A stretch of DNA of 64,000 nucleotides from Pisolithus tinctorius (Eukaryota > Basidiomycota > Agaricomycetes > Boletales > Pisolithaceae), in assembly GCA_024663395.1 (NCBI GenBank), contig JANFAH010000040.1:62001-126000 (forward strand), read 5' to 3'. The first letter of the stretch is position 1. The number at the start of each line of letters is the position of its first letter. Positions 30,640 to 41,227 of the stretch are shown in pieces. The notes beneath the pieces were generated by a model. It was not told where the DNA came from. It ran no database searches and saw nothing but the letters and a program-made list of their open reading frames with translations. Position numbers and translations under genes: made by a program.

Positions 30640-31814
30640 ACCCAGGCTGAGTAGTGGCACTTTTATCCTCTTGTCAATTTTGGCTCAAATTGTCATCAAA
30701 TTCTCTTTTGTAGGCATGCCTGAGGACTTTACAGATGCACTTTGTAACATTGATTCGGACTCTTCTGGCGCCAACTCACACTTGGACCACTCTGATGACG
30801 ACGAGACCTCTGACCTTGAAGAGCTTCAGGAATGGCAGAGAATCATGCACAAACCACCTCTGGATGCTAGTGCTCCCCAGCTACGCAGTGTATACAAACC
30901 ACCTCTGGATGCTAGTGCTCCCCAGCTACGCAGTGTATGTCCCCCAACTCTACCTCTATTTCACATCACATGCCAGAAGCAACCCATGGACATGCCGCAG
31001 ACTCAGTCATTATTTCTCAGGCAAACTTGGTCTCCTTGGCACTTTCAGTTGATGTATCAAATCTTTCACTTGGTGGCAGTCATACATCTGCTCTACCATC
31101 TGTATCTAGTCGTGGAAGGGAGTTACCTGTCAGAAGAAGTCATTCTGGCTTGAGGATGGCTGAAGTTTCAGCAGCTGCACCAGTGAATACCCGGGAACCG
31201 CCTGCAAAGGAACATTGTGTCACCCGGCACAAGGGAAAGGGTAAGTAGTTATATTGTCATTGTCAGTCGAGTCTCGGGCTGTTTAGCTACTTCATGTGCT
31301 GTATGCACTACTGTCATAACCGCTCTTTAAATACAGTGGATCTTTTCTTTGTTTCCCATGACCTGACTTGATGATTCTAAGCCAATAAATAGGTTCAGGG
31401 AATGTCTGACAGGTTTGAATGGCACTGTCTCCCTCTCGTTGCAACTCCCCTCGCCAAAGAAATGTCACCCTGGGTCAAAATTCATGAGTGAAATTCTTGA
31501 TGCCATACCTATCCCCAGTGTTTGCACCTGTTGTCTGCATCTTCATATGCTAAACCTCATGTGTCGGACATCATTCGACCACCCTTGATCCCCTGAGGTA
31601 GCTGTGGCACCCATCCGAGCTCGCCTTCCTCAGTCTGGCCAGTTCTACACAACCAACAAGGGAGTATCTGCTAATGACCTGAGACACATCACTCACACTG
31701 TGCTTTACAGCCTGCTGCATCTTGCTATTTCAACTGTTTTTCATGCCCTTACTCTGCACACTCATTTTGTTGTCCAGCCACATCATCAGTCCCATCATAC
31801 AGTCGTCATTACCA
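30640..31814 (+). other. Transposon tail with acidic coding fragments and a 45-bp duplication
   Basis: Short open stretches (about 30716-31250) encode an acidic segment DDDETSDLEELQEWQ and a Ser-rich segment SVDVSNLSLGGSHTSALP, followed by a Lys-rich end. A 45-bp unit (KPPLDASAPQLRSVY) is perfectly duplicated at 30849-30893 and 30894-30938. This may be the last exon of the Plavaka gene or a second gene of that transposon. I do not recognise it. 31260-31600 holds no gene. Confidence 0.45.
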
Positions 31815-32659
31815 TGACAGACAACGCCTCTCATAGACTTGGCCTCCATGTCGATGGGAAGTACAGGCTCAGTAAGAAGATAGTCTCGGGCACATTCGGT
31901 AGGCAGAGTCATTATGTGCTTGAATGTATGCCTACCCTTACCACTCCCCAGGTGACATCTACCTCGGAATCAACATCACCTCCAGTGAAGAAGTGGCCAT
32001 TAAGCTCGAGCCCGTCAAAGCAAAGCACCCTTAGTTGGAATACCCAAAGTTTACAAGACTCTGGCTGGCGGTGTCGGTGTTCCATTTGTCAGGTGGTGCA
32101 GCACAGAGTGTGACTACAACGTGATAGTCTTGGACTTGCTCGGTCTGTCCCTCGAGGACCTCTTCAACTTTTGCAGCCGCAAGTTTAGCCTAAGACTGTG
32201 CTGCTGCTGGCTGACCAGTTGGTTCATAAACACATTTTGATCTTCTCCCATCTAATTTACATCTCAAGATCTCTTGTATCGAGTATATTCATTCCCATAA
32301 TTTCATCCATCACAACATCAAGCCCGACAACTCCTTGATGGGGATTGGGAAACAAGGCAACCAAGTCAACATTATTGACTTTGGTCTTGCAAAGAAGTAC
32401 TGTGACCCAAAGACTCATCTGCACATCCTGTATAGGGAGAATGAGAACCTCACAGGGACCACTCGTTATACCTTGATCAACACTCACTTAGTTGCTGAAC
32501 AGGCCTGCCATGATGACTTGGAGTCCTTGCTTACATGCTCATGTATTTCCTCCATGGCGCACTTCCCTGGCAGGGCCTCAAGGCTGCCACCAAGAAGCAG
32601 AAGTACGATTGTATCATGGAGCAGGAGATGAGTACCCCCATGGACTTGCTGTGCCACGG

Positions 32660-34504
32660 TGTCACACACCAAAGGTGTTGTGGACATGGTTACAGCTGAC
32701 TCTGCCTAACTCATTGATGAGTTGCGCACAATGCCCAAGCATGCAGATGAAGACTAAAGGCCTCATGTGTAGAAAGACTGTCAGACATTAACAGTCATCC
32801 ATCGCACAAGAATGAGTCATCAGTGCTAAAGAGAAAAGAGGAAGTGAGTTAAGCGCATGTTAAAGGTTTTTAGCAACCATGTATGGCATTCCGGTTTTCA
32901 TTGTATCTCCACCATTTCCAAAGATATCGACTCCGTTCCCACACTCGCTTAAAGTGCTCAGCCCCACAATTCTTCCTTCCAAATTTGGAGAGGATCCTCG
33001 CACCCTGCGCATTTCTACAGCACTCCATCCATCAGACGCTCATTTTGCTAAGTCCATCAATCATGGCCTCCTCTTCATCAGTCATCTCGCTTGTCTCATT
33101 TGCCAGAGACAGTGGCTACATATATCTGCCAGGCATTCCCACCAGCTTCTGTCCTGAAGCCCCCTGGTTCATCCCATCGTTGTCAGCCCCATCTCATCCC
33201 ATGCAGCTTGGTCAGCATGTTCTCCTTGTCAGTATGACTTCCAGAAGGACATTCTTTGGTTGCCTCAGGTCTGTCACTCGGTTAGAAAGGTCTTATGTGG
33301 TCATTTCAGTCTCCCCGGTTGATGAAGCATATGGATCATTCCTCCCTGCTCCCTGCACCGTCTTTATTCCAGTCTCATCTATCATTCTTCCTGCATTGCG
33401 ACAGCTGCAGTATAATCTACTGTCCTCCAGCCTCCCTGATCGCATTCATGACGAGTATGACATGCATCTTGCCTTCTTACTGCAAGATCCAGCAGAAGAC
33501 ATTCCCCCTTCTCCTCCTCCTCCATCAGAGCCCCATTCATGAAGTTTTTGTTAACTTTGCTGAGAGGATGAAAAGGGTGGGAGACGCGATTGCGTATGCT
33601 CTCATTGCCCCACAGACCCCCAATGCCCTAGCCCCCTTTGACGCCTGACTCATGCCCTTCAATTCTGGAATTAATACTTCCCTATCTGGAAACACTGTCC
33701 ATCTGTCATGCTGTCTTTGGATCTAGAGATGTCTCCACCAAGATCTAACTTGCATCGCCACCCCCTAATGTGATATCAGTGCACTTACTCAGTTTCTGGT
33801 TCTATTTGACTCATTTTGTAATATTTTGACTATCCTTGACTTGTTTATTGCCAATACTTACCAATCTTCTTTGCTTGCTTACTTTTCATTTCTTGCTTAC
33901 TCATCATGATCACTCAGTCCTTACTCATTACTTACCAAGTGTTTGTGCCTTGTTTGTCACAAGCTGTGCTCCCCCCCACAGTATATAAACCCCCATGTAC
34001 TTAGCTACCAAGAATCAATCCAGAAGTCAGCTCAGCTCAGCATATCTTGTCATCAACAGTTGAGGCTCATTCGGAAGAGTCTATCTGTCTTCATTTATAT
34101 CATTGGTAGTTGAGGCTCCATCAAGGGTCTATCTACCTCTATTCGTCATCAGCAGTATCATCAGTACTTAGTCAGCAACCTCTTGTTTAGTCATCCATCC
34201 ACTCCTGCGTAACTCATCATTGACTTGTGCCAGGAGCATGTCTTATCAAAGTCCTTCATCCCAAGTCCTTTCGGCTGAACACTTTCACTCTGTTCAGCAT
34301 CCCCCATCCAATCATCACTTGCTTGTCTTCTCCTGCATAACTCATCGTCAACTTGTGCTAGGAGCACCTGCCATCAAAGTTTCCCCCACACATTTCAGGT
34401 TTTCTGCACTCCAGGTTCCACAGAGGTAAACCACCACTCACTTGTATTTGTCTTTGGTGTTGGATTTGTTTGGTTTACACCAGCTTTCCACACTTTGACT
34501 CACA
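32660..34504 (+). mobile_element. LTR of family E, copy 1 (solo)
   Basis: 1,845 bp, TGTCACACACC... to ...TTTGACTCACA, inserted in the casein kinase gene with 4-bp flanks acgg / atgg (32656-32659, 34505-34508). Copies 2 and 3 at 39387 and 58420 have the same ends and length. A TATA-like cagtatataaacccc lies about 1,320 bp in, followed by short repeats of ttgaggct and gtctatctgtc. TG...CA ends and an internal promoter suggest an unusually long solo LTR; no internal pol is seen. Confidence 0.75.
33063..33542 (+). CDS. Open reading frame inside LTR E copy 1, unknown protein
   Basis: 159 aa from ATG 33063, upstream of the TATA box, so in the U3-like part. It starts MASSSSVISLVSFARDSGY and has an alternation of hydrophobic strands and SMTSRRTFFG, LERSYVVISVSP, then an acidic DEYDMHLAFLLQDPAED and a Pro/Ser end. 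Copy 3 keeps the same frame (58824-59300); copy 2 has a stop after 34 codons. I do not recognise a family. It could be a real element protein or an exon of one. Confidence 0.4.
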   Translation: MASSSSVISLVSFARDSGYIYLPGIPTSFCPEAPWFIPSLSAPSHPMQLGQHVLLVSMTSRRTFFGCLRSVTRLERSYVVISVSPVDEAYGSFLPAPCTVFIPVSSIILPALRQLQYNLLSSSLPDRIHDEYDMHLAFLLQDPAEDIPPSPPPPSEPHS

Positions 34505-34798
34505 ATGGCTTCCCTAATGAATTTGGCATATTCCTCAATTACACTTGAGCACTGTGGTTCGATGACAAGCCTGACTACTCCTACCTTCACAAGCTCTTCC
34601 ATGACCTCTTCGTTCACAAGGGCTTCCAGTATGACTATGTTGACTGGAGCATTCAGCGCAGTGCTCCCGAGGACACTACCACCAGCACGAGTCAGAAGGA
34701 AAGTCTGGCAGAAGAAAAGTGGACTAAGAGGAAGAAGATCACTGTGCCAGTGACAGGATGTAGGTGCTGCACCTGGTTTGGCTCTCTGAATCATTGCT

Positions 34799-35999
34799 AG
34801 GCTTCATTCGCAGACCCATCAGCTGCAAGCCGATGCTGCTGGCACTGTAGGCCAACAATGTGGAGCAACTTGTGGAAGGGAAGTTGATATTTGGTGAAGG
34901 GTATGTTCATACTTTTTGATTTGTGTGGGGCATGCCCTGGGTGCAACCGAGATTGGGGTCAGAGGGAAGTGGTAAGGTTACTCAGTCATGATTGGTCAAA
35001 GTTTGCAGTGGGGATGGCAGACCTGGTGGGTCGTTCTGTGGTGGAATTGGGGTTACTGTAGGGCACCTCCCACCCTTGCAGCTGGCTCGATGCGTTACTT
35101 GTTCTCTGTGATGGTTCAGCGCCTCAAGTCTTGTCAAACCTACAGTTCTGTTTGATGTCTGCTATCGATTTGTCCATTCCATGGTACAATGGGATCACCA
35201 TTGCATCTGAATTGATCATTTTGTATAGCACTGATGCTCTTTTCTTTCAAGCTACCCTGATCTCCCTCTGGGGAATGACAAGGATGGCTGTCTATTCCAT
35301 TCTCGCTTTGCCAGACTTATCCCCTTCAGTGCCATCCTCATACAACATATACTACTATATTTGCTTCTTCATGTCCCTTCCATGACCATATACGCTCTTT
35401 TTCATTCACCCCTGTTTTCCATTGTGTGGTTTATTTTTTCATGCATTTGTTGTCCTTCTGTCTCCTCCCCTCACTGGGATAGTCTTTCTGGTGGAGGCGA
35501 GTAGGCAGAAGAGGGTGCCGAGTCGAGGTAGCAGTGGGAGATACAATTAGTTTTATGAAAGAACAAACTCATGTTTTGATATGTCCTACTCACAACTTAG
35601 TAGTGTGGTAGAACATTGCATACATACAGTCTAGCAGACTTGAAACTCCAATCCAGAATTCTGATTATCATTGAGTGTCATGTCAATATCTGGATGAGGA
35701 TTACCATTTTTGGATAATTATGCCTTGAAGTTATAATGCATGTGGTGTTGGGACTTGAATATGTTTCCCTTCAACCACCACTACAGTCATTACATGTCAA
35801 TGTCTGATCTCGCACCCAATGCAACAGTTGCCATTCAATGCAGCGCCATTGTCTTCGATGATAAAGACAGGTGAGCGATCAATGAATGTGCTCACTATCC
35901 CCACAAACCATCTGATTCCAGGACAAGCATTGTAGTTGACTGTCATATTGTATTGATTCTATATGGTGCTAACCTATGTCACCCCATGCTGCCAACTTA
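34799..35999. other. No gene recognised
   Basis: Sequence after the casein kinase remnant. Isolated splice-like motifs (for example a GTGAGC donor at 35871 after a short open stretch) are present, but no exon chain or known domain. Confidence 0.4.
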
Positions 36000-37214
36000 C
36001 TAACTGTCTTGTCGACAGTTGGGATTCCTGCGTTCTGCGATTTAGGCATCACATCTGTAGGTTGTCCTTGGCTCAGACTTGTCTCTTCCTTCTGACTGTC
36101 ACTGGCCATGTGGCATGCTCCAGACTCATTGCTGTCCCATTCACAATCATCCAGGTGCCTCTGACTCACCATTTCCTTCCCCCCAACTGCCAACCATATG
36201 ATGTGCACCCGGACTCGTTGCTGTCCCCTTCCCCCCACCTATAATCACCCTGGACCTCTGTCACTATTCCTTCCTCCCAGTTCACAACCATGCAACATTT
36301 TCACGGACTTGTTATCTGCTTCCCTGACTGCTGACTATGCCACATGCCCCTGCAGTTGTTCCTGTCCTCTCTTCCCATGGTTCCTCACCATGCAGCATAC
36401 CTTCTGTATTTGCTATCCCTTCCTTCCAGCTGCCAATCATGCTGCATGCCTGGACTTGCTGTACCCTTCCCTCTGACTGCCAACAATGCAGTTACCTTGG
36501 CATTTCCTCATTTCCCTCTTCTCTGTCCAATGGCATTGGGACATGGACCTATCCTAGCAGCACTCCCACCATCATTTTGTGCTGTACAGAACACCTTGCA
36601 TCTTTGCTATGAATCGAATCCCTGTCTCCCTGATTGCTGTCCTACCCTGGGCCAGGCAGCCTGGTGCCACCACCTTACCCTACCCAGTTCCCTTGGGACA
36701 CATTTGGTAATGTATTATGAAACATCATCCATTATCTGATCTAATCCAGACTTGGATACATCAGATCAGGTTGAGCAGCAGATATCTACAAAACTGCATA
36801 ACTAATTTACCACTCATAGTAGAATAGTAGTACAGACGACGTCATAGCAACAAATTTGAAAGGTGCTACAATAAAAATACTATTGCAATATGGATTGTGA
36901 TGTTGCAGTGAAGATAATAGCATTAGACTGATGATAGGGGTGTTGCAATCAATTCCACACCATTGACGTGCTTGGCAATGGCTTACAATAGCATTGTAAT
37001 CATCTGGCCATTGTCAGGCACTCCAATCAGCAGTCAATGACTAACAATAGCATTCCAATCACATGTTCCTGGCTCATGGCAACTGGCCATTGTCAGGCAT
37101 TCCAATTGGCAACCCCCAGATTATGATCCCATGCCAATGAAAACTTTACCCATTGGCAGGGCACTAACATACATCATTCATTGTAATTACATACAGTCAC
37201 ATGTAATGGCTGTA
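36000..37214. repeat. Degenerate tandem repeats
   Basis: 36060-36500 holds about seven degenerate units of roughly 60-80 bp on the theme cttccttcc..ctgccaaccatgcagcatgcc..ggacttgctgt. 36950-37110 has a second motif (ggccattgtcaggca, about 70 bp apart, twice, with acaatagcattccaatca). No convincing gene. Confidence 0.55.
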
Positions 37215-37889
37215 ATTTTTTTCCAACACTATTGCCAATACTTACCAATCTTTTGACTTTGCTTACTGATTCTTTGCTTTTTGGCTTACTTATCCTTACC
37301 AGTGCTTACCAATGCTTTCTAAGATGATTACCCATCGCTTACATTCCTTACTCATCAGTTACCAATCACTTACCAAGTGTTTGCACCTTGTTTTCCATAG
37401 GCAATGCCCCTGTACTGTATATAAATCACTGTACTTAGATAGCTGAACAAGAAGAAGAAGATGTCAGAGAGCCCCTCTTGCTTGCATTTTATCATCACTC
37501 AGTGAATCATTCATCAGTCTTGATAGTTGAGGCTTTATTAAGGGTCTAGCTATCATCTACTTCACTTATTATCATCTATCATCAATCTACTTTGCTCCAA
37601 GCCCTTCCTGAGCTCAGTGCAGCCTAGGACATCGAATTAAGTCATCATCCATCCTTCTGTAGGCTGACAGCAGTCTACCCCATTGCAATCTACTGCATTC
37701 TTGCTCCCTCTTTGTCAGGAGCACCCCCAACCCTCAGCACTCATCTTTGAGTGTTGTAGCTTGCAAAAACCCCTTCAAAGAACAGGTCCCACCATCTAGG
37801 TACCACTTAGGCAATCCACCACTTGCTTTCATTGTCTTTTGTGTTGGTTTTTGGTTGGTTTCCACCACTGAACCTCACCTTGACTCACA
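37215..37889 (+). mobile_element. Partial LTR related to family E
   Basis: Matches the right part of LTR E: attgccaatacttaccaatc, caagtgtttgcaccttg, a TATA-like tgtatataaatca at about 37420, gttgaggctt, and the end cttgactcaca at 37889. Its left end is not clear. It cuts into the D2 antisense gene, whose sequence resumes at 37890 (ctgg). Confidence 0.65.
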
Positions 37890-38454
37890 CTGGTGCAACG
37901 AACTCAAGGAGCGCTGCCAGTGGCTGGTCAAAGGTGAGACCAGTACAGGTGTTGGGCTGGCTGGGGACAAGGGGAAGAGGAAAGCTGATGTGACCTCCCC
38001 TCATGCCAGGGAGAAGAAGAAAAGGTCAAGGTGGCCATCTGCCAAAATACTCAAGGGCACAGGTGATGAGGACAATGTAGGTGAGGGCCCATCAACATTG
38101 AAGAAGACCAGTGACGAGGTCAAAGCCAGTCTGGTGACTGGTGACCAAATGGAGTGCTTGATCAAAGCGGTCGAGCACATTGCTGACAACATGGCTGGCC
38201 TTGTGATGGTGCAAAGAGAAGTCTCCTGAAACTTCTACCAGTTCACCCAGTTGTATGAGACCTATGTCGAAGAGTGCTTCGAGTTTTTGGCACTGGACAT
38301 GCCTTCAGACCAGGACACCACCGACGAGGAGGACAGGGATGTCAAGGGGCTCGACGATGAGTTGGAGGGGCTGAGGGAAGAAGAGGAGGGAAGCCAGTCC
38401 CAGTCTGAGTCACATGACCAGGCCAGTGCCTGTTCTGCTGGGTCCCAAGTCTGA
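37890..38454 (+). pseudogene. Antisense gene of D2, exon 2 remnant
   Basis: Plus strand, hence antisense to D2. It begins at WCNELKERCQW, matching the second half of the D1 zinc cluster (RCNQSKGKCRW). A basic GDKGKRKAD and EKKKRSRW region, then a helical part (QMECLIKAVEHIADNMAGL) and an acidic tail (DEEDRDVKGLDDELEG) follow in the D1 order. One TGA stop at 38227 where D1 has no stop. Exon 1 and the first Cys half were lost to the LTR E relative just upstream. Confidence 0.75.
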
Positions 38455-38803
38455 GGTCATGTGTGTGTAGAGTAGTGTTTCTCCCTTTCTGTATGCTTGC
38501 AAATGCCAATGCCCAGTTCCAGTTCTGAAGTATGAAAGAAAGCAAATAGAAGAAAAGTAAAGGAAATCAAGACATGGTAAGTACTATGAGATAGGAGAAA
38601 CAGATAAGGAGAAAAGAAACTTGAGACCGCTTCTAGGTTATTTCTTGAAAGGACCGGGTTTGTCTGGGTACTGGCCATGATACTCTTGGACGAGTTCAGA
38701 GGTGTTGTCTAGCTCTGTTGCTAGCACCCAGGTCATTTCCTTGTCAGTTCCCTCATAGCTGGTCCACTGGACCAGGTACTGCAACCAACACTTCCTGTGC
38801 CAG

Positions 38804-39272
38804 TGTAGGAATAGGTAAAAAGAAGTACCTAGAAACAGTAATTGTTAGTAATGATGGGCAAGTATAATGCTTGACCCAAAAGGGAGGTTCTGTTTCAAGA
38901 AAAGAAGTGTAGTAAAAAGTGTAAAAATGCGAACTGAAATGAATACTTAGCTCTGCCTGACCAATATCTTCTGCCAGTCCTCCTGGCACTTTGGGTACTC
39001 CCCAAAGTAATAATTCTAACTTTGAAAACTCACCAAAATGTGAGACTATATCACCCTACTACTGAGGGCCTGTGACATGAACTGCTTGTATGGTAAACTG
39101 AACTCGCATGAACACAGCATGTGTGCTTAGTCAGCAATGCAGCTGCTTGCCACTAAGTCCAGTGGTACAAACATGAAAAACAAAAGAATGAAATAAAACA
39201 AAAGGAAACCCTCCACCCCTAAATTCCTGACCAAGACAGCTTCTCCTAGGGAACTTGAACTTGTTCCCTACA
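38804..39272 (-). mobile_element. Solo LTR C in D2 pol
   Basis: 469 bp, plus-strand ends TGTAGGAATAGG and TTGTTCCCTACA, flanked by ccag on both sides (38800-38803, 39273-39276). In D1 the same chromodomain site reads ccgg (12745-12748). Confidence 0.88.
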
Positions 39273-39386
39273 CCAGTTGACCTTCGAATCGAGTATCTCT
39301 GCTACTTCAAATTCTAAGTCGCCATCAACATCTACTGGTGGGGGTGAAGGTTGAGACCAGTTGGGTATGGTATTTGGGATGGCCAG

Positions 39387-41227
39387 TGTCACACACCAAA
39401 GGTGTTGTGGACATGGTTACAGCTGACTCTGCCTAACTCATTGATGAGTTGCGCACAATGCCCAAGCATGCAGATGAAGACTAAAGGCCTCATGCATAGA
39501 AAGACTGTTGGACGTTAACAGTCATCCTTCACACAAGAACAAGTCGTCAGTGCTAAAGAGAAAAGAGGAAGCGAGTTAAGCACACATTAAAGGTTTTTAG
39601 TGCCTGTGTATGGCATTCCAGTTTTTGTCGTATCTCCACCATTTCCAAAGATATCGACTCCGTTCCCACACTCGCTTAAAGTGCTCAGCCCCACAATTCT
39701 TCCTTCCAAATTTGGAGAGGATCCTCACACCCTGCACATTTCTACAGCACTCCATCCATCAGACGCTCATTTTGCTAGGTCCATCAGTCATGGCCACCTC
39801 TTCGTCGATCATCTCGCTTGTCTCATTTGCCAGAGACAGTGGCTACGTATATCTGCCAGGCATTCCCACCAGCTTCCATCCTGAAGCCCCCTAGTTCATC
39901 CCGTCATTGTCAGCCCCGTCTCATCCCATGCAGCTTGGTCAGTGTGTTCTCCTTGTCAGTATGACTTCCAGAAGGACATTCTTTGGTCGCCTCAGGTCTG
40001 TCACTTGGTTAGAAAGGTCTTATGTGGTCATTTTGGTCTCCCCAGTTGATGAAGCATATGGATCATTCCCCCCTGCTCCCTGCACTGTCTTTATTCCAGT
40101 CTCATCTATCATTCTTCCCGCATTGTGACAGCTGCAGTATAATCTACTGTCCTCCAGCCTCCCTGATCGCATTCATGACGAGTATGACATGCATCTTGCC
40201 TTCTTACTGCAAGATCCAGCAGAAGACATTCCCCCTTCTCCTCCTCCTCCATCAGAGCCCCATTCATGAAGTTTTTGTTAACTTTGCTGAGAGGATGGAA
40301 GGGTGGGAGACATGATCACATATGCTCTCATTGCCCCACAGACCCCCAATGCCCTAGCCCCCTTTGACACCTGACTCATGCCCTTCAATTCTGGAATTAA
40401 TACTTCCCTATCTGGAAACACTGTCCATCTGTCATGCTGTCTTTGGATCTAGAGATGTCTCCACTGAGATCTAACTTGCATCGCCACCCCCTAATGTGAT
40501 ATCAGTGCACTTACTCAGTTTCTGATTCTGTTTGACTCATTTTGTGATATTTTGACTATCCTTGACTTGTTTATTGCCAATACTTACCAATCTTCTTTGC
40601 TTGCTTACTTTTCATTTCTCGCTTACTCATCATGATTATTCAGTCCTTACTCATTACTTACCAAGTGTTTGTGCCTTGTTTGTCACAAGCTGTGCTCCCC
40701 CCACAGTATATAAACCCCCATGTACTTAGCTACCAAGAATCAATTCAGAAGCAGTCCAGCAGTCAGTCCAGTGCCTATCTCATTGTCGACAGTTGAGGCT
40801 CCACAAAGGGGTCTATCTGTCATCATTCATATACTTGGTAGTTGAGGCTCATTCGGAAGAGTCTATCTGCCTCCATCATTCATCTGAAGCTTCCTCTTAG
40901 TCAGCAGTCTTAGTCATCCCTCCACTCCTGCATAACTCGTCAATGACTTGTGCCAGGAGCACATTTTATCAAAGTCCATTATTCCAAGAAGTCCTTTCAA
41001 CTGAACACCTTCACTCTGTTCAGCATCCCCTCCTCAGTCATCATCCATTCATCCACTCCTGCATAACTCGTTGACAACTTGCACTAGGAGCACCTGCCAT
41101 TGAAACTCCCCCCACTTTAGGTTTCTCTGCACTCCAGGTTCCGCAGAGGCAAACCACCACTCGCTCTTATTTGTCTTTGGTGTTGGATTTGTTTGGTTTA
41201 CACCAGCATTCCACACTTTGACTCACA
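39387..41227 (+). mobile_element. LTR of family E, copy 2 (solo, in D2 pol)
   Basis: 1,841 bp with the ends of copy 1; 4-bp flanks ccag (39383-39386) and ccgg (41228-41231), D1 having ccgg at the homologous site. Its reading frame from 39790 is closed by a TAG at 39892 (Trp codon TGG in copies 1 and 3). Confidence 0.82.

Larger units (their letters stand above)
31815..34798 (+). pseudogene. Casein kinase 1 pseudogene split by LTR E
   Basis: Starts MTDNASHRLGLHVDGKYRLS, glycine loop [12 protein letters not shown] across intron 31899-31951, Lys in VAIKLEP, then a stop (TAG for CAG). Next come [19 protein letters not shown], a one-base deletion, and intron 32222-32268. The catalytic loop reads IHHNIKPDN instead of HRDIKPDN, so catalytic Asp is Asn. 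DFGLAKKY, the CK1 signature region and DDLESL follow. LTR E enters at 32660 within LLCHGFPNEFGIFLNYT; the kinase resumes at 34505 with [16 protein letters not shown]1 phosphorylates acidic Ser/Thr substrates; this copy cannot. Introns are present, so it is a DNA-level duplicate and not a retrocopy. Confidence 0.9.

Noticed and set aside
33295..33648. Second overlapping frame in LTR E (117 codons)
   Set aside because: Present in copies 1 and 3, but it overlaps the longer 159-codon frame and its composition (Leu/Pro/Ser) looks like a shadow.
36198..36739. Plus-strand frames of 90-130 codons in the degenerate repeat region
   Set aside because: Cys/Pro/Leu-rich translations of a tandem repeat, no consistent frame or domain.
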